From Carallia brachiata (taxonomy: Eukaryota > Streptophyta > Magnoliopsida > Malpighiales > Rhizophoraceae), in contig JADCRB010000030.1 of the NCBI GenBank assembly GCA_021464245.1, forward strand, positions 895,376 through 959,375: a stretch of 64,000 nt of DNA, given 5' to 3'. The notes beneath the pieces were generated by a model. It saw nothing but the letters and a program-made list of their open reading frames with translations. It was not told where the DNA came from and made no database searches. Both the position numbers and the translations under genes were made by a program. Positions 1-11,800 of the stretch are shown piece after piece (position 1 is the first letter of the stretch; each line of letters opens with the position of its first letter).

Positions 1-857
1 TCTCTTTTTAAAATTTATATTCAAGACTTGTAAAATAAAAATCTAAATTTGAACAGTAATAAAAATCTAAATTTTAACAATTAAAATGTTACAAAAAAAA
101 CTCAACATAGCTTTTCTTTTGAGAAAACAAATCACAAAAAGGTTTTTAGGGTCGGAAGAGGGGAAGCCCTCTTTATTTGGGCCTGAGGCAAGCAACTTGC
201 TCTCTTTGGGGCTCTGTGACTAATAGATTGGAACACATTTGTCCATTAGAACAACCGACAATCGGATGACAAGACAACAGGACGGCTTGTCAGTTGTTAG
301 TTTTTTTTTTGGATCCAATGTCAGTTGTTAGTTGTTACTTAATAGTTTATGACATAGTCATGAATGGGCTTGGCCCAAACAATAAATGATTTAAAAAACA
401 AAAGTATTACAGTCCACTCCGAGGAAAATATTAGATCCAATTAACCAAAAAAAAAAAAATCACCAAGAAAATCAGGAATACTCGCACGCAAACAGTCATT
501 TATTTCCCTTCCGGAAATAATGGCCAACTCTTGCAATCGTTTTTTTATTTTTTTATTTTTTTATGACATATAGTTGAAGAAATGAAAATTGAAAGAAAAA
601 AACAAACGAAATTACAAACCACTCCGAAGAATAGAGGCACCAACACAATCAACCCATAATACTATTTTTATGTCTACCGGAGGCTTCTCCCATGACTTTA
701 ACGAGTCATCATCAAGACCCCCAAACTAACCATAAAATTTATGCATGTATTCGTTTCTCTGGATATATGTTGAATGCATCACTCTTAATCTTGTTTTAGT
801 AATCACAGGCATTTTGCTATAACTTTTCTGTTTGCATTCAACTCCCATTATATCGTA
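1..857. other. intergenic, no gene seen
   Basis: AT-rich sequence with poly-A/T runs. No reading frame of coding character, no RNA gene and no repeat structure was recognised here. Confidence 0.6.
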
Positions 858-1610
858 GGGTCTATTTGACTTATTTATTTAATATTACTGTTACTAATTA
901 CTGTTGTTAATTACTATTACTGATTATTATTTGCTAATTATTATTTTTTGTTGCTAATTGCTGAAAACACTAATCCAGTATTTGGTTAATTTTCTATTTA
1001 TTGTTACTGTTGAATAATTAAATGATTGATTTAGACATTTAATTTAATTTATATTATTGTGTCATATTAACAAAATTATTTTTTTATTTGTATAATTTTT
1101 ATTTTCAGAATAAATATTCTATAAATAATATTGTGAATTTTTTAATTTAATTTTTAAAATTTTCAAAAAAATTATTAATATTTACTAGAAAGTAAAAAAA
1201 ATAATGTTTGTGATATTTTTTAAAATATCAATATTAATAAAAATTCGAGGTGAAAAAAATATTTTTTAAGCATTGTTAAAAAATAAAAATATTATATTTA
1301 TATAGTATTCATTAAATAAAGTAACAACTAACAAATCTAATTTATGTGACAAGTAAAAAAATAATAAAATTTTATAAATATTTTTTTAGGATAATTTAAT
1401 CTATACAAATTATTATTAACAGTAAAAAGTAAAAAACATCTCAAAACATAACAAAAAGTAACCTTGAATTATATTTCAATTAGTTATTTTTTTGTAGTCA
1501 TATAAAAAAAAGAATCAAACAGACAAAATTTATTAAATACTTATCTTTTTATTTTATAAAAATAAAATATAAATATATTTCTTAAAAAACTAAACCAAAC
1601 ACCTCGTACC
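858..1610. repeat. AT-rich dispersed repeat, copy 1
   Basis: This stretch opens with alternating ATTACTGTTACTAATTACTG-like runs followed by very AT-rich sequence. It aligns by eye, in the same order and over about 700 bases, with 48040-48745, including the shared motifs 'ctataaataatatt', 'cactaga' and 'taatttagtctatgtaaatt'-like blocks. Two copies 47 kb apart with similar length suggest a non-autonomous transposon family. I could not define terminal repeats or target duplications, so the class is unknown. Confidence 0.55.
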
Positions 1611-3172
1611 AATTTTTTAAATAGCAAGCAAAGAATATGACTCCACAATCACATGTCGGTGGCCCATCCGCCAAGCCGAAGGCAAACCTGTACAAATGAC
1701 TCTAGGCTCTGCCGCTATCGCCATGCTAGAGCTCCCATCACCTGTGCAAACTCTTGCAATCGTTGGCAATGATAATATACTTGAATTGTTTCCTGTCATT
1801 AATGTCCACTATTTTCATTTTAATGATTAAATACACCTGAACGCAGAAGGAAAAAAAAAATGTAAATTAATCGGCACAAATCTTTTCCTTTGTTTTCTTT
1901 TTTTTTTTTTTGGCTTCATTATTGCACTTGTTCTTTCTTTTTCATTTGGAGTAGAGAAGTGGTGGCGTCAGCTATGTTAGTTAAAATTTTGTGAGTGGAG
2001 GCAATGTAAACTTACATGTATATTTAAGAAGAGACCCTATTATACCAAAAATTGCTAAATCATATGCATAGTTTATATCTAAAAACATGAATTTTTTTTA
2101 AAAAGAATAATTATAATAATTCAACGAAAAGCATTATAATAGTTCAACAAAATTTCACTCAAAAATATTGATTAAATATTTTCAATTCACAGAAAATTTA
2201 TGCAAAAGTTATGTTGTACACTGTTATTGTTATTTTTATATTTTCACAAAAACTATTAACAAGATCTTAATTTTGAGTGAACTATTTATTTAAAATATGA
2301 GATTAAAAAATAAACAAAAAGAAAAATATCGCAAAATATTGTAAAGAACTTTTGATAAAAGATTTTCTTTTATTTAATTTTTCAATTGAGAAGGCAAAAA
2401 TTACTGTTAACCGGAGGCAATTACATATCTTTCTCAAGATTTAAAGTCTCAATTAAGAGTGTTTGTAAGTCAGATTAATCAGTTTTAATCTATATATGTA
2501 TCCAATCTGCTGACAATAGATTAGACAATTCTCTGTCTATATATAATCTATTATTCTATCCAATCTACTACTAACAGATTGAATTGGATCGATTTTAATA
2601 GATTGAGGGCAATAAATAAATAAATAAATGTATATATGACAGTAGTGTAAAGGCACTTCCTTGGCTAAAATTTTCAGTAAGACAACATCATTAAAAAAAA
2701 AATCAACCCAGCAAACAAAATAGAGGAATGAGAAAACAAAAATAAAAAACCTAGATCAGCCCTCTAGAAATTTGGTTTAGAAATATAAACAAAACAGTAA
2801 CTTGACCTCCATTGAAGCCATGTCTGTTCAAGATGTTTCAACAAGACGTCTAAGAACAGAGAAGCCAACAACAATCTGCAAACCCACTGTTTTGTTATTT
2901 CACTACATATATAAATATATATATCCCCAAATTCTAATATGTATTCAATCTGTCTTTAGTGAATTGTAAAATTATAAAACTGTAATTAATTCAAATTTTT
3001 ACAGTTTAAGTGAATCCAAGTTCATACAAATCATATAGGTCCGTTTCCGACAGGTTGGTCAGTTTTTAAACAATTTTAATCTCAACAATAAATCGATACC
3101 GTAATGGCTATATGCATTTACATGCAGCGTTTTCGAGTCTTCGGTTATATAGAATTGCAGAGGCAGTCAACT

Positions 3173-3174
<2 letters not shown>
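1611..3174. other. intergenic, no gene seen
   Basis: AT-rich non-coding DNA. A stretch at about 1930-2440 has 'gtggaggcaa'-like ends and resembles the family of the element at 22069-22668, but too weakly to call. No coding sequence is supported. Confidence 0.5.

Positions 3175-3203
<29 letters not shown>
3175..3203. repeat. (AT)n microsatellite
   Basis: About 14 uninterrupted AT dinucleotides. Apparent reading frames across it on both strands are products of the low-complexity run. Confidence 0.9.
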
Positions 3204-3617
3204 GCCGCATATCCAATATACACTATAACATGTGTCGTATGGATCTGATGAAAATCTACCATTTTATCACACTTATAATTTCCAAGTTCAAAATTATTTT
3301 TCTGGTGGCTACAATACAATTGATACAATTGATGTTGTTGCCGAAGGTGACCCAGCAAAAACCCAAAGAAATGCAAAGTAATGTAATCCAAAGATGTTAT
3401 TATGCAACAATGCATACTTTTCAGATAAGAGAATACATAGACTGTAATACTTCATCGTATGATATCCGTACATATATCTCATACATGTGTCTTCTACAGT
3501 ATTTTTAAATTCGATTTTCTGTTTTCTCCTAACCACTAACAAACTACACTAAATATTACCGTGTCAAAAAAAGAAAAAAAAACTCCTCAGTCCTGACTCC
3601 TGACTCATGACTTCAAG

Positions 3618-3619
3618 AC

Positions 3620-3667
<48 letters not shown>

Positions 3668-3684
3668 TTATTTTTTTTTTTTTT
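3618..3684. repeat. poly-A / (TA)n / poly-T tract
   Basis: A run of A, then about ten TA units, then two T runs. On the minus strand the T runs form the A-rich tail of the SINE-like element that abuts it at higher coordinates. Confidence 0.85.
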
Positions 3685-3870
3685 GTTTGAAACCGTCTAA
3701 TATCCAACCCAATAGGCTGACTAATTTGCATCGACTCGGACAGGGCTTTAAAGGATGGCAAAAGTCTCTCAGAAAGTATTTAACGCGACTGTATTTTCAA
3801 AAACTCGAACTCAAGACCTCTAATTAAACGGTGATGAATTTTTTTCATCCACACCAGCACTTGTTGGTAG
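3660..3870 (-). mobile_element. SINE-like retroposon
   Basis: Read on the minus strand from about 3870, the sequence has a box-B-like GAGTTCGAGTTT (pol III type promoter element), a body of about 200 bases with 'GGGTTGGATATTAGACGGTTT', and then a long A-rich tail merging into (TA)n. A short, gene-free unit with an internal box-B-like site and an A tail fits a tRNA-derived plant SINE. Box A is not clear and target duplications could not be set in the simple-sequence flank, so the call is tentative. Confidence 0.45.
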
Positions 3871-4079
3871 ATAAATATTTAAATGATTGAAGATTGAAAT
3901 CATTAGGAGAAAAACTGCAAGCCCACGTTCTGAGATCATAGACCAAGCCCAAGCTCAAACCATTCTCAGTCCATGTAGCCCAAGACATTATTTTAATAAT
4001 ATTATTTTATCTTTTTTTTTTTCATTCAGAAAAAAAACAAAAGTAATTCTCAGTAAGTATTTTTTTGTGTACAGCGGCA

Positions 4080-5273
4080 GATGTAGGGGTTAGGGTTTGA
4101 GTAGCTTGGACCTGTCCTTTGACTGCCGTTCATAGTTTCTTCTCAGTCCTACTCTGTCTTTCTTTTTCTTTCTCTGTGAATCGTTGGATTATACTCTAAA
4201 AAAGAGCTATCAGACAACTGAGCAGAGGCAGCCATACTTTTCATTTCTCGTGAGGTAATGTTTAGGGTTTCTTTCTTCAATCGGTTCTATTAATTTTAAT
4301 TTTATGTTTTTTTCTTTTTATGACTAATTGTACTAAGGCCATGATTGCTGAGTTATCTGCCAAAAAAAAAAAACCCTAATATTTTTTTGGCCTCATAATC
4401 TTGCTATTTCCAATTGTCGTTTACCTGGTATATGCATCCCATGTTGCAGGCAATTTCCTGATTGAGAAAGGACTGATTCCAAGACTTGGAGGAAATGAAA
4501 AACGAGGTGCCTTCTTCAACTGTTTTTGTCTGGATTTGATTGCCATCACTGCTCTGCTCCTATTTATATAGCCGAATTTGAATTTTTTTTCCCCCCATCT
4601 TGAACAACTTGAATTAGATCACATATTAGACTGCAAGCAAACCCTGATATTAAAAATAAATACGTAGGTAGGGATTTTCTCGTCTGTTGAAATTACGTAT
4701 ATATATGTATATATATATATATATATGCATATTAGTGTCTTTACTTAGCACATTTCTCAACTTGGTAACTGTTGCATCCATAATCAGATAGATGATTGTG
4801 TCTACGTTTGCTATTAATTCAGTGACAGACATAGTAAATTGTAGCTAAGAACAAGTGGTTTTCTGTTTAGAAGGCTTTCAGTTTGTTCCCATATTAGGCT
4901 GGGTGTTACTTGATTAGTTCTGACTTTTGATGTCTTAAGTTTCTCTATTTAATTGCACTTGTCTCTCATTCTAAAACCATACCTGATCTGAAAAATAAAA
5001 AAGAAGACTATACTTGGTCCTTTCTGTTCTGTATTTATGGTTTTTTTAGGTATGGATTTTTTAACTATGGACTGAATGTTTTGTAATATCTACACTTTGG
5101 TCTTGTGCTTAGAGTTAGATCAGTTACATCTCAATCTTACTTTTGAGCATCAATTGTTACTGACAACTTTTTCAACATCTTCTTTTTTTTTTTTTTATCT
5201 TTGTAGTGTGCAGTTCATCTCAATTCTCAGCCCGTCTTAATTGGAGAATGGACTCTCCGACGCATGACTCTTA
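4080..5273 (+). other. possible 5' exons of an unidentified, broken gene
   Basis: The stretch looks like the start of a plant transcription unit. It has a telo-box-like 'TTAGGGTTTGAG' at 4089, a pyrimidine-rich leader, and a segment ending CGTGAG before GTAATG near 4255. An acceptor TGTTGCAG lies near 4448. It is followed by a short exon with ATGAAAAACGAG (about 4495) and a donor GTGCC. A further acceptor TTTGTAG near 5206 leads into an open segment reading CAVHLNSQPVLIGEWTLR. That segment runs straight into a MITE at 5274. No protein family is recognised and no continuation is clear beyond the MITE. It may be a dead gene, a lincRNA, or a chance arrangement. Confidence 0.3.
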
Positions 5274-5755
5274 TACTGTGTTTGGGAGGGGGAAAGTGGG
5301 GGGAGGGAGAGGAAAGTGAGAGAATTAAGGTAAATTGTTGTGTTTGGAAAATGTTTGAAAAGTGGGGGAGAGGAAAGTTTCTAATTCCTCTAATCCTCCC
5401 TACCCCACCAAAACCAATTCTCCCAAAAATGGGAGGAAAGTTGTTAGTTCTCATACTAAATTTATTAAATGACTCAATTACCCTTACATAATTTAAAAAT
5501 TACAATTTAACCTAAACAAAAAATCTTAATAAAATTTATTATGAAGGATAAAATTGTTATTTCAACATATTTTATATTCTTCTCCCCCACTTTCCACTAT
5601 TTCCCAAACAAAAGAATTTATAATTTTCCTCCCTCCCATCACCTCTTTCCAAACATAGGAGAGGATAGAAAATATTCTCTTCCTCTAATGATCCTCTCCT
5701 CCACTTTCCTCTCCCTCACTTTCCTCTCCCTCAAGAATTTTATCCAAACACAGTG
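5274..5755 (+). mobile_element. Tourist/PIF-Harbinger-like MITE, copy 1
   Basis: A 482-base element with terminal inverted repeats: TACTGTGTTTGG at the left and CCAAACACAGTG at the right. It is flanked by TTA on both sides (5271-5273 and 5756-5758), the 3-base target duplication typical of PIF/Harbinger MITEs. The inner ends are purine-rich on the left and pyrimidine-rich on the right (GGGAGAGGAAAGTG / CACTTTCCTCTCCC), so the arms pair well beyond the terminus. It shares sequence with 17357-17821 (same orientation) and 51209-51691 (inverted). It has no coding capacity. Confidence 0.85.
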
Positions 5756-6539
5756 TTACTCTTTGCATCTCCTTTGTTGTTTTCCATTTGCAAGTAGCAC
5801 CTGCCATATTAGCAGCTACCAATTTCAAATGTAAGAATTGCATTTATCCTGCTGTCCCCTCATTTCTGATTTCTGCATGTTTCATCATTTGGTGCTACGC
5901 AATTGGCTGTGAATACCTAAAACTTGAGGCTGATTCAGGCACAATTGATCACCATGGGGCTGAGAAATACCATCTCTTGTTATGCTTGACATTGTGCATG
6001 ATTGCAGTTTTATCCATTTGCTTCTCTTCGACTTGTTGGATAAAGCATTGTCATTAAGTAACAAGGATTTAGTTATGTTGAGATGGGTGTACTAGATACA
6101 GTCTAATATTTATGCAGGGTTCTAATGAACTTAGTAAAACTTTGTATCTTTTGTCGTTTGTGGTGACTGGCTGACAGCTGACTTCTTAATGGAATGAATT
6201 TCCTGCCTTATTCTCTATAGTGAATTTTAGTTTTTTAAACCGAAAAACTTCAATTAGAATGAAGTGAGAAAGTTTATGATGTCTTTTGGCTTGTCCCTTC
6301 GACGATGGGATATAAGTTAGAACTACTGTATTTTGAACTAAGAAAAAGAAAAAAGAACGAAGCCTCATTACGAGACTTGTCTTATTAAATGAAGCTTGTC
6401 TTTTGACTCTTTTATTTTATTCTTTTTAAATGAACTAAGAAAAAGAAGAAGCTCATTACGAGGAGACCTTGGACCCCATTAAATTGCCCTGCTGGACAAG
6501 CTTTCCTTGCAACTTTTATAGAATTCTCCTGCTTTGGCC
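5756..6539. other. intergenic, no gene seen
   Basis: No recognisable gene. An open frame at 5788-6057 has hydrophobic stretches and many cysteines but matches no family I know and has no coding context, so it is not called. Confidence 0.5.
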
Positions 6540-6870
6540 CACCATGTCTAGTCTCCATAGGTGGAACCAGCCTCCTTAACTTCGAACTGCTGTCTGATTG
6601 AATTGATCTTCATCATCGTTGCAGGCCTGGAGAATGGCAGTTGTGATTTCCCTTTAGTTTTTCGACTTGAGGATAAGTCTTCCAAAATTTCAACAGAAAA
6701 CATCATTTTCAATTTCTTCAGGCTCTTGACAGTCTTTGTTAAATTTGGACTCCTAATCACCATCCCTTGCGCTCAAATGATTGTCCACTTTAACAGCACT
6801 TGTATCAAAATTGATTACATGGAAGTTACAATTTCCCTTATACTTGATACAAGTGCGTCAAATTGTGAAA
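6540..6870 (-). pseudogene. REM B3 pseudogene, exon-2 remnant
   Basis: On the minus strand this aligns with the middle of exon 2 of the REM gene at 8830-11861. The end of the first B3 domain reads NFHVINFDTSA, against EFHVLIFDASA in the intact gene, and is followed by the linker 'VEILEDLSSSRK' (VENLEDCSLSLK in the intact gene). A stop codon lies shortly after the B3 end, in GDGDTAG-like sequence. The rest of the B3 domain on the 5' side is missing or unrecognisable. With the exon-1 remnant at 7719-7850 it forms a partial, dead duplicate lying beyond the 3' end of the intact gene in the same orientation. Confidence 0.7.
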
Positions 6871-7065
6871 AAGTGAAGACTTTCGGGTTAAAACAAATGC
6901 AGGATGTGTAAAAAGGAAATTAAACAGGTTATGAATAACTAAAAAACGGAATTCAACGAGGTCGAAAGAAAATTTAAAACCACTAAAAAAGTTCTGCCTT
7001 TCTGATCATCAGAGGACAGAGACAAAGAAAAAAAAAAAAAAAAGATTGCCATGATCACTTGTAGG

Positions 7066-7711
7066 TATAGTTTTTAAAATCGGATAAGTTATTAAAACGG
7101 TGAAAAGGTTGGATTAGTGATTTAGCGGTTTAACTAAAAAAATCAGCGGTTGAATCGGCGGATTAATTTTTATTTAATAAAATAATACTAAATACTTATA
7201 ATTGAGTATAATCATAAAAAAAAAAAGAATATAAGAATATGAATTTACTTACATCTAAAATAAAATCAAAGTATAAGATATTTAAGATAATTTCTTAATT
7301 AAATGAATTAATAGAGTATAAATATCAAAATTAAAATATTATAAAGTTATTAATATAGCATTCATATTTAAGAATAGAATATCATAGAATCAACATATGA
7401 TCAAAAACTGTTACATTTCTGATTAATATAAATAAGTGTTATAGACCTCATTTTTAATTCAAAAAAAAAAAAAAAAATTAAAATGACGTCGTTTTAGAGA
7501 AACAGTCCTGGTGACATGAGTGCTGTTCACCAATTTTTTGGTTAATCAGTCGATTCACCAGGTTTTTGGGTCACCGGCTTAAGCCGGTTCAGGCAGTTTT
7601 CGAGCGATTCATTTCCTCCTCAGTTTTCTGATAAAATTGGACAGATTCAACTTTCGGTTCACTAATTTTTCCGTCCGACCGGCTGAGTTGGTCCGGTTTT
7701 TAAAACTATCC
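7066..7711. mobile_element. TIR transposon in REM pseudogene
   Basis: A 646-base element. The left end TATAGTTTTTAAAATCGG matches the inverse of the right end CCGGTTTTTAAAACTAT. The flanks TTGTAGG (7059-7065) and TTATAGG (7712-7718) differ at one base and look like a 7-8 base target duplication, compatible with a hAT or Mutator-type element. The interior is AT-rich on the left and rich in CCGGTT/AACCGG-type motifs on the right. There is no transposase. It sits exactly at the degraded splice donor of the REM exon-1 remnant. Confidence 0.7.
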
Positions 7712-7718
7712 TTATAGG

Positions 7719-7850
7719 CTTCCCGACACGTGGAGAATTGTCGAGAATTATCTTGAAAAAATGGGCTGTGGTCGTCTGTAACATTGAGCGTCCACCCTTT
7801 CTGTCACTGCAAAGAGACTTTGTTTTCGGTACAACAACAACAATTTGACT
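7719..7850 (-). pseudogene. REM B3 pseudogene, exon-1 remnant
   Basis: The minus strand matches REM exon 1 (11772-11861), including the B3 start PHFFKIILDNS: 'cccattttttcaagataattct' differs little between the two. The start codon region is altered, about 15 bases are inserted after the first codons, and the donor GTAAGTG has become ATAAGGA next to the TIR element. It could not be spliced as in the intact gene. Confidence 0.7.
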
Positions 7851-8829
7851 TAAGCTATCCCATCCCCGAAAGCTTAGGCTGGCCTATATAGAGAATGGAG
7901 ATGTATTATGCAATGTTTCCAGGAGAGAAGCCCAACAGTCGGACAAGAAGATTTTTGCACCCAAATTAATAATTGGCATTCAGTTCTCTGAGGCTAATAC
8001 ATTTAAAATCCCAAAACTCAAGGCAGATTCAGATGTGATGATAATCAAAAAAAGGTAATTAGTAGTTGGCGATTGACCCGGAAAACATCGGTTAAATCAA
8101 AGACTATTTAAGATTCCACGCTACTCAGAAATATTTCCAGGGTCTTATTGGCAGTCCCGAATTTTGCTGTTCTTTGCTCGAAAGCTTGTCAATTTGTTTT
8201 GCAATTGGTCGTTTCCTTACATGTACATTTAAATTTCTTATAATTGTATGTAAATTTGAAGAGCTTAAGTTCAGATAAACACCAATTTCCCTTAATAAAT
8301 TTTAATTTTTACAATTAATTCTTGGACATGACGAGTTAAAGTAGTGTCTTTTCACAGATTGGATGACAATTTTTTAGATAAGTTCACATGAAGAATTAGA
8401 AGACTGGAAAAAAAAAAAATAATATGACAACCCAAGAGAAGTCAGAAGAGAATTACGAGCAAAAATGCAATCACCGAATATCTGAGTTATTATGAAGTTA
8501 TAGAAACTCGAGCAATTTGAATCAGGACGGATAAAGCTAATGCAAGGCTGCCAGACTGATCATCACTTTCAGAGGTTCAACTGCAATAGAAATGGATGCC
8601 CAAAAGAAATCCAGCCGCAACTTCATTGCGATTGAAAGCTAGTTATGCAAAGCAGTAGTGAACCGTAAGCACTAAAAATTTTGCAGGAAGGACAATTTCC
8701 CAGAAAAAATTCAATTATATAAATCCGTGAAACCAGAACAATAAATTTTAAAAGATTTTCCAATGATACATCAATGCATTGCATGTATCTCCCATTGAGG
8801 AGCCTCTAAAGCAACATATTGCCTGAAGA
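7851..8829. other. intergenic / 3' flank of REM gene
   Basis: No gene. Bases 8550-8590 (GATCATCACTTTCAGAGGTT...) closely match bases 11705-11750 inside intron 1 of the REM gene, a sign of local duplication or recombination between 3' flank and intron. The remainder shows nothing recognisable. Confidence 0.5.
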
Positions 8830-11800
8830 TTAACAACCATCTCTGGAAATGGATACCTTCAGCACTCTACTCTTAAACATCTCAAAGGTGCAAACATCTC
8901 CGACTCGCAAGGAATTTTCCTTTAAGAATGCTCCCCAGCCTCCTGATAATACCTTTGGACCAGATCCATAACTGAGCAACCGTACAGGCCACGACCTGTC
9001 TGCAACCTGAAGTATGACAGTCTGTCTCTGAGGAAGAATATGCGTCCCAAAAAAGCCAGACGGTAGTCTCTGCACAAGGCAGATGAAAATACTTAAATAG
9101 AAACCAAAAAAAAAAAAAAAACCAAAAACAAAACAAAATTGGGAACTAGTGTTAGTTCCAATAGAAAAATTTTTTCCATGCAACCCATTAACTTAAAGCA
9201 CCCTGTTCCACAGGCAAGACGATATGGGACCAAACTTGCGCTTTTTATTGGTCCACTGGAGGGAGAACATCCCAAAGGAACAACTCCAAATCCAAGTGGG
9301 TTCATGCCAATTCTCGCTTGAGGGCATAGTTAGATTACGATTCCACCACTTGCTTTTGCTTCTTGATAAACATGACAGATTGATTTTTCAATAACAATTA
9401 AAGTCAGCTACGCTGTTTTACTAGGACCGCAGTATATTTCCCCAGAATCTCTGCTCAAGGCAACCATTTAAAAACCAAACACTGATACAAGATATTGAAA
9501 AAATAGCATAAAAGTTGTCATTGTCTTCATATCCAGTTGAATTCATCTGGAAGATAATTTTGAAAACTATCAAGTCTACCGTATAGCGTATAGTATTTCC
9601 TCTAATACATAATTTCTACTGTCTTTCAATGCATAAAAAAATTCCTATTATAAAGAAATCCAAGAATCTGAGATAGTTTCTTCCCTAGAATAGCCACCAA
9701 GCTACCATATTTTGATAATGCGAGAGGGTGCTGGGAACGTACCATATAAGAACTTCTAAATTGATATGACTTCAAAACAACTGTGAAGGATGGATGACTA
9801 TTGAATTTGCTCTCAGCTAATTTGCTCTCAGCTTCACAACCATGAGATAATGGATGACTATTGAATTTGCTCTCAACTAATTTGCTCTCAGCTTCACGAC
9901 CATGAGATAATGGATGACTATTGCCTTTGCTCTCAGCTAATTTGCTCTTAGCTTCACGACCATGAGATATTCTGCACTTGAATTGTACACATTTTCCTAC
10001 AACAAATTAATGAGTATATGATTAGTAAGATTTCTCTGACGAACTTATCATTCTACAACGAATTTGTAGCAGAAACAGTTAAACAGATGAACATTGAAAG
10101 CACAAATTAAACATTTGACAACACGACAGGTTATCCAGCTTGTTTAATATAAGCTCAAAACATAGTTTGGATGCAATAAGCTCTGCAACAATTTCTTGGT
10201 TTCAAAACAATATAAGCATCAAGCTATGGAGGCTGATAGAGCACATCAAGTAAAACATACCTTGTGTGTAGTGGTCAGGCGCATCAGGTACAAATCTAAA
10301 GATTGAAACTTTCAATGAAACGCCAACACTATTGGTCAGTTCAAAGACACAAACATCACCAACATCCAAATTATTATCTATTACAAATTGCTTCCAACCA
10401 CGAAGTTCTGCTGCCTCAGATCCATTGCAAGCAAAGATGCTATACGTTAAAGACCAACTTCTCCCATCCAAACTGCATAGTACAACCTTGCCACTATCAT
10501 TCTTGAAAAATTTCCTAACAAAGCTTGCTGGAATAGCCTGTATAAACCATTCAAAAGAAACTAAAAACCATTTAACAAAAAAGCCAAGGATACGTAAGTT
10601 ATTAAGCAATACAGTATCAAATGAATGCTTACCATCCTTCTTCCAGGATTAACATATGATGGCTGCATGGCAACCATAAAAAAGGGGTTATCAGAATTGA
10701 AAGCAGTCACAGCTCTATAGAGAGCATTGGCTCTCTCGCAAAGAGTCAAACGTTTCATCCGCCCAGTGTCCATATCTAACTTGTTCCTCTTGTTATGCAT
10801 GCCACTGTCAACTACCTTTGCTGCAAAATTTAGAACCCGATACAAAAAGCAGACAGTTATGACACAAGCACAAAAAAAAAAAAAAGGGGGTTTTTGAAAT
10901 AAGCAGAAATTGCTTACCCTCAAATTGCCTTGTTGGACTAGCTCGCTTTATCCCTTTCATAGGATTCTTCATGCTTACCCTACCAGATTGATTCTCAAAA
11001 GATGGTACTGAACTGTGTGACTTGTAATAGATCTGAGCCCTGGACATCATCTTTTTAGGCCGCGGACATGTTGATTTTGATTTCTTTCTTTTTTTCAGGC
11101 TAAGAGAGCAATCCTCCAAGTTTTCAACAGAGACATTATCATCAGTTTCTTCATCCTTTGGCTCTTGAAATGTTTTCCTATAGTTTGACTTGTTTTTGCC
11201 ATTCCTTGGGATCAAAGGATACTCAATTTCCGTGGCACTTGCGTCAAAAATGAGTACATGAAATTCATTACCACCCTTAAACTCAAAAACCAGGAAATAG
11301 CCACGGGATACAGAGTAAAAGTCCGCAAATTGTTTCCAGCCATTTTGAAACCACATCTCACCATCAGATTTGACCAACTCTACTTGCCAATCCGCACCAC
11401 TAGGAACCTTAAGAAGCACTGGATTCGATAAGGTTACTTCCATGAATCCTAACAAACTTTCCTGGAATTCCCTGATGAAAGAATCAAAGCAAACCAAATG
11501 GCATCTATAAAAAGATATCGGTCGAGAAAGACAGGCAAGAACTTTTTAAAAGACATTAACAGATAAAAATTGAGAATTTTAGACCCACCAAAATTCTTTC
11601 TAAACCCAAAAAAAAAATTCTTCTCATCCTGAGGAAATCAATAGCACGGCAAAAATAAAAAGTAGAGAACAAAAGGAACTCAGGAAAATGCTTTGTTCCC
11701 ATGTGTTCCTGATCATCACTTTCAAAGATTCAACTGCAAATAATAGAAATTACACAGAAAAGAGCACTTACAAGCTTCCCATCACGTAAAGAATTATCAA

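Noticed and set aside
3104..3508. 134-codon open frame and its minus-strand partner
   Set aside because: It spans the (AT)n microsatellite (Ile-Tyr repeats) and matches no family.
5788..6057. 89-codon frame with hydrophobic stretches that could suggest a membrane peptide
   Set aside because: No family match, no coding context, start overlaps the edge of the MITE flank; not supportable.
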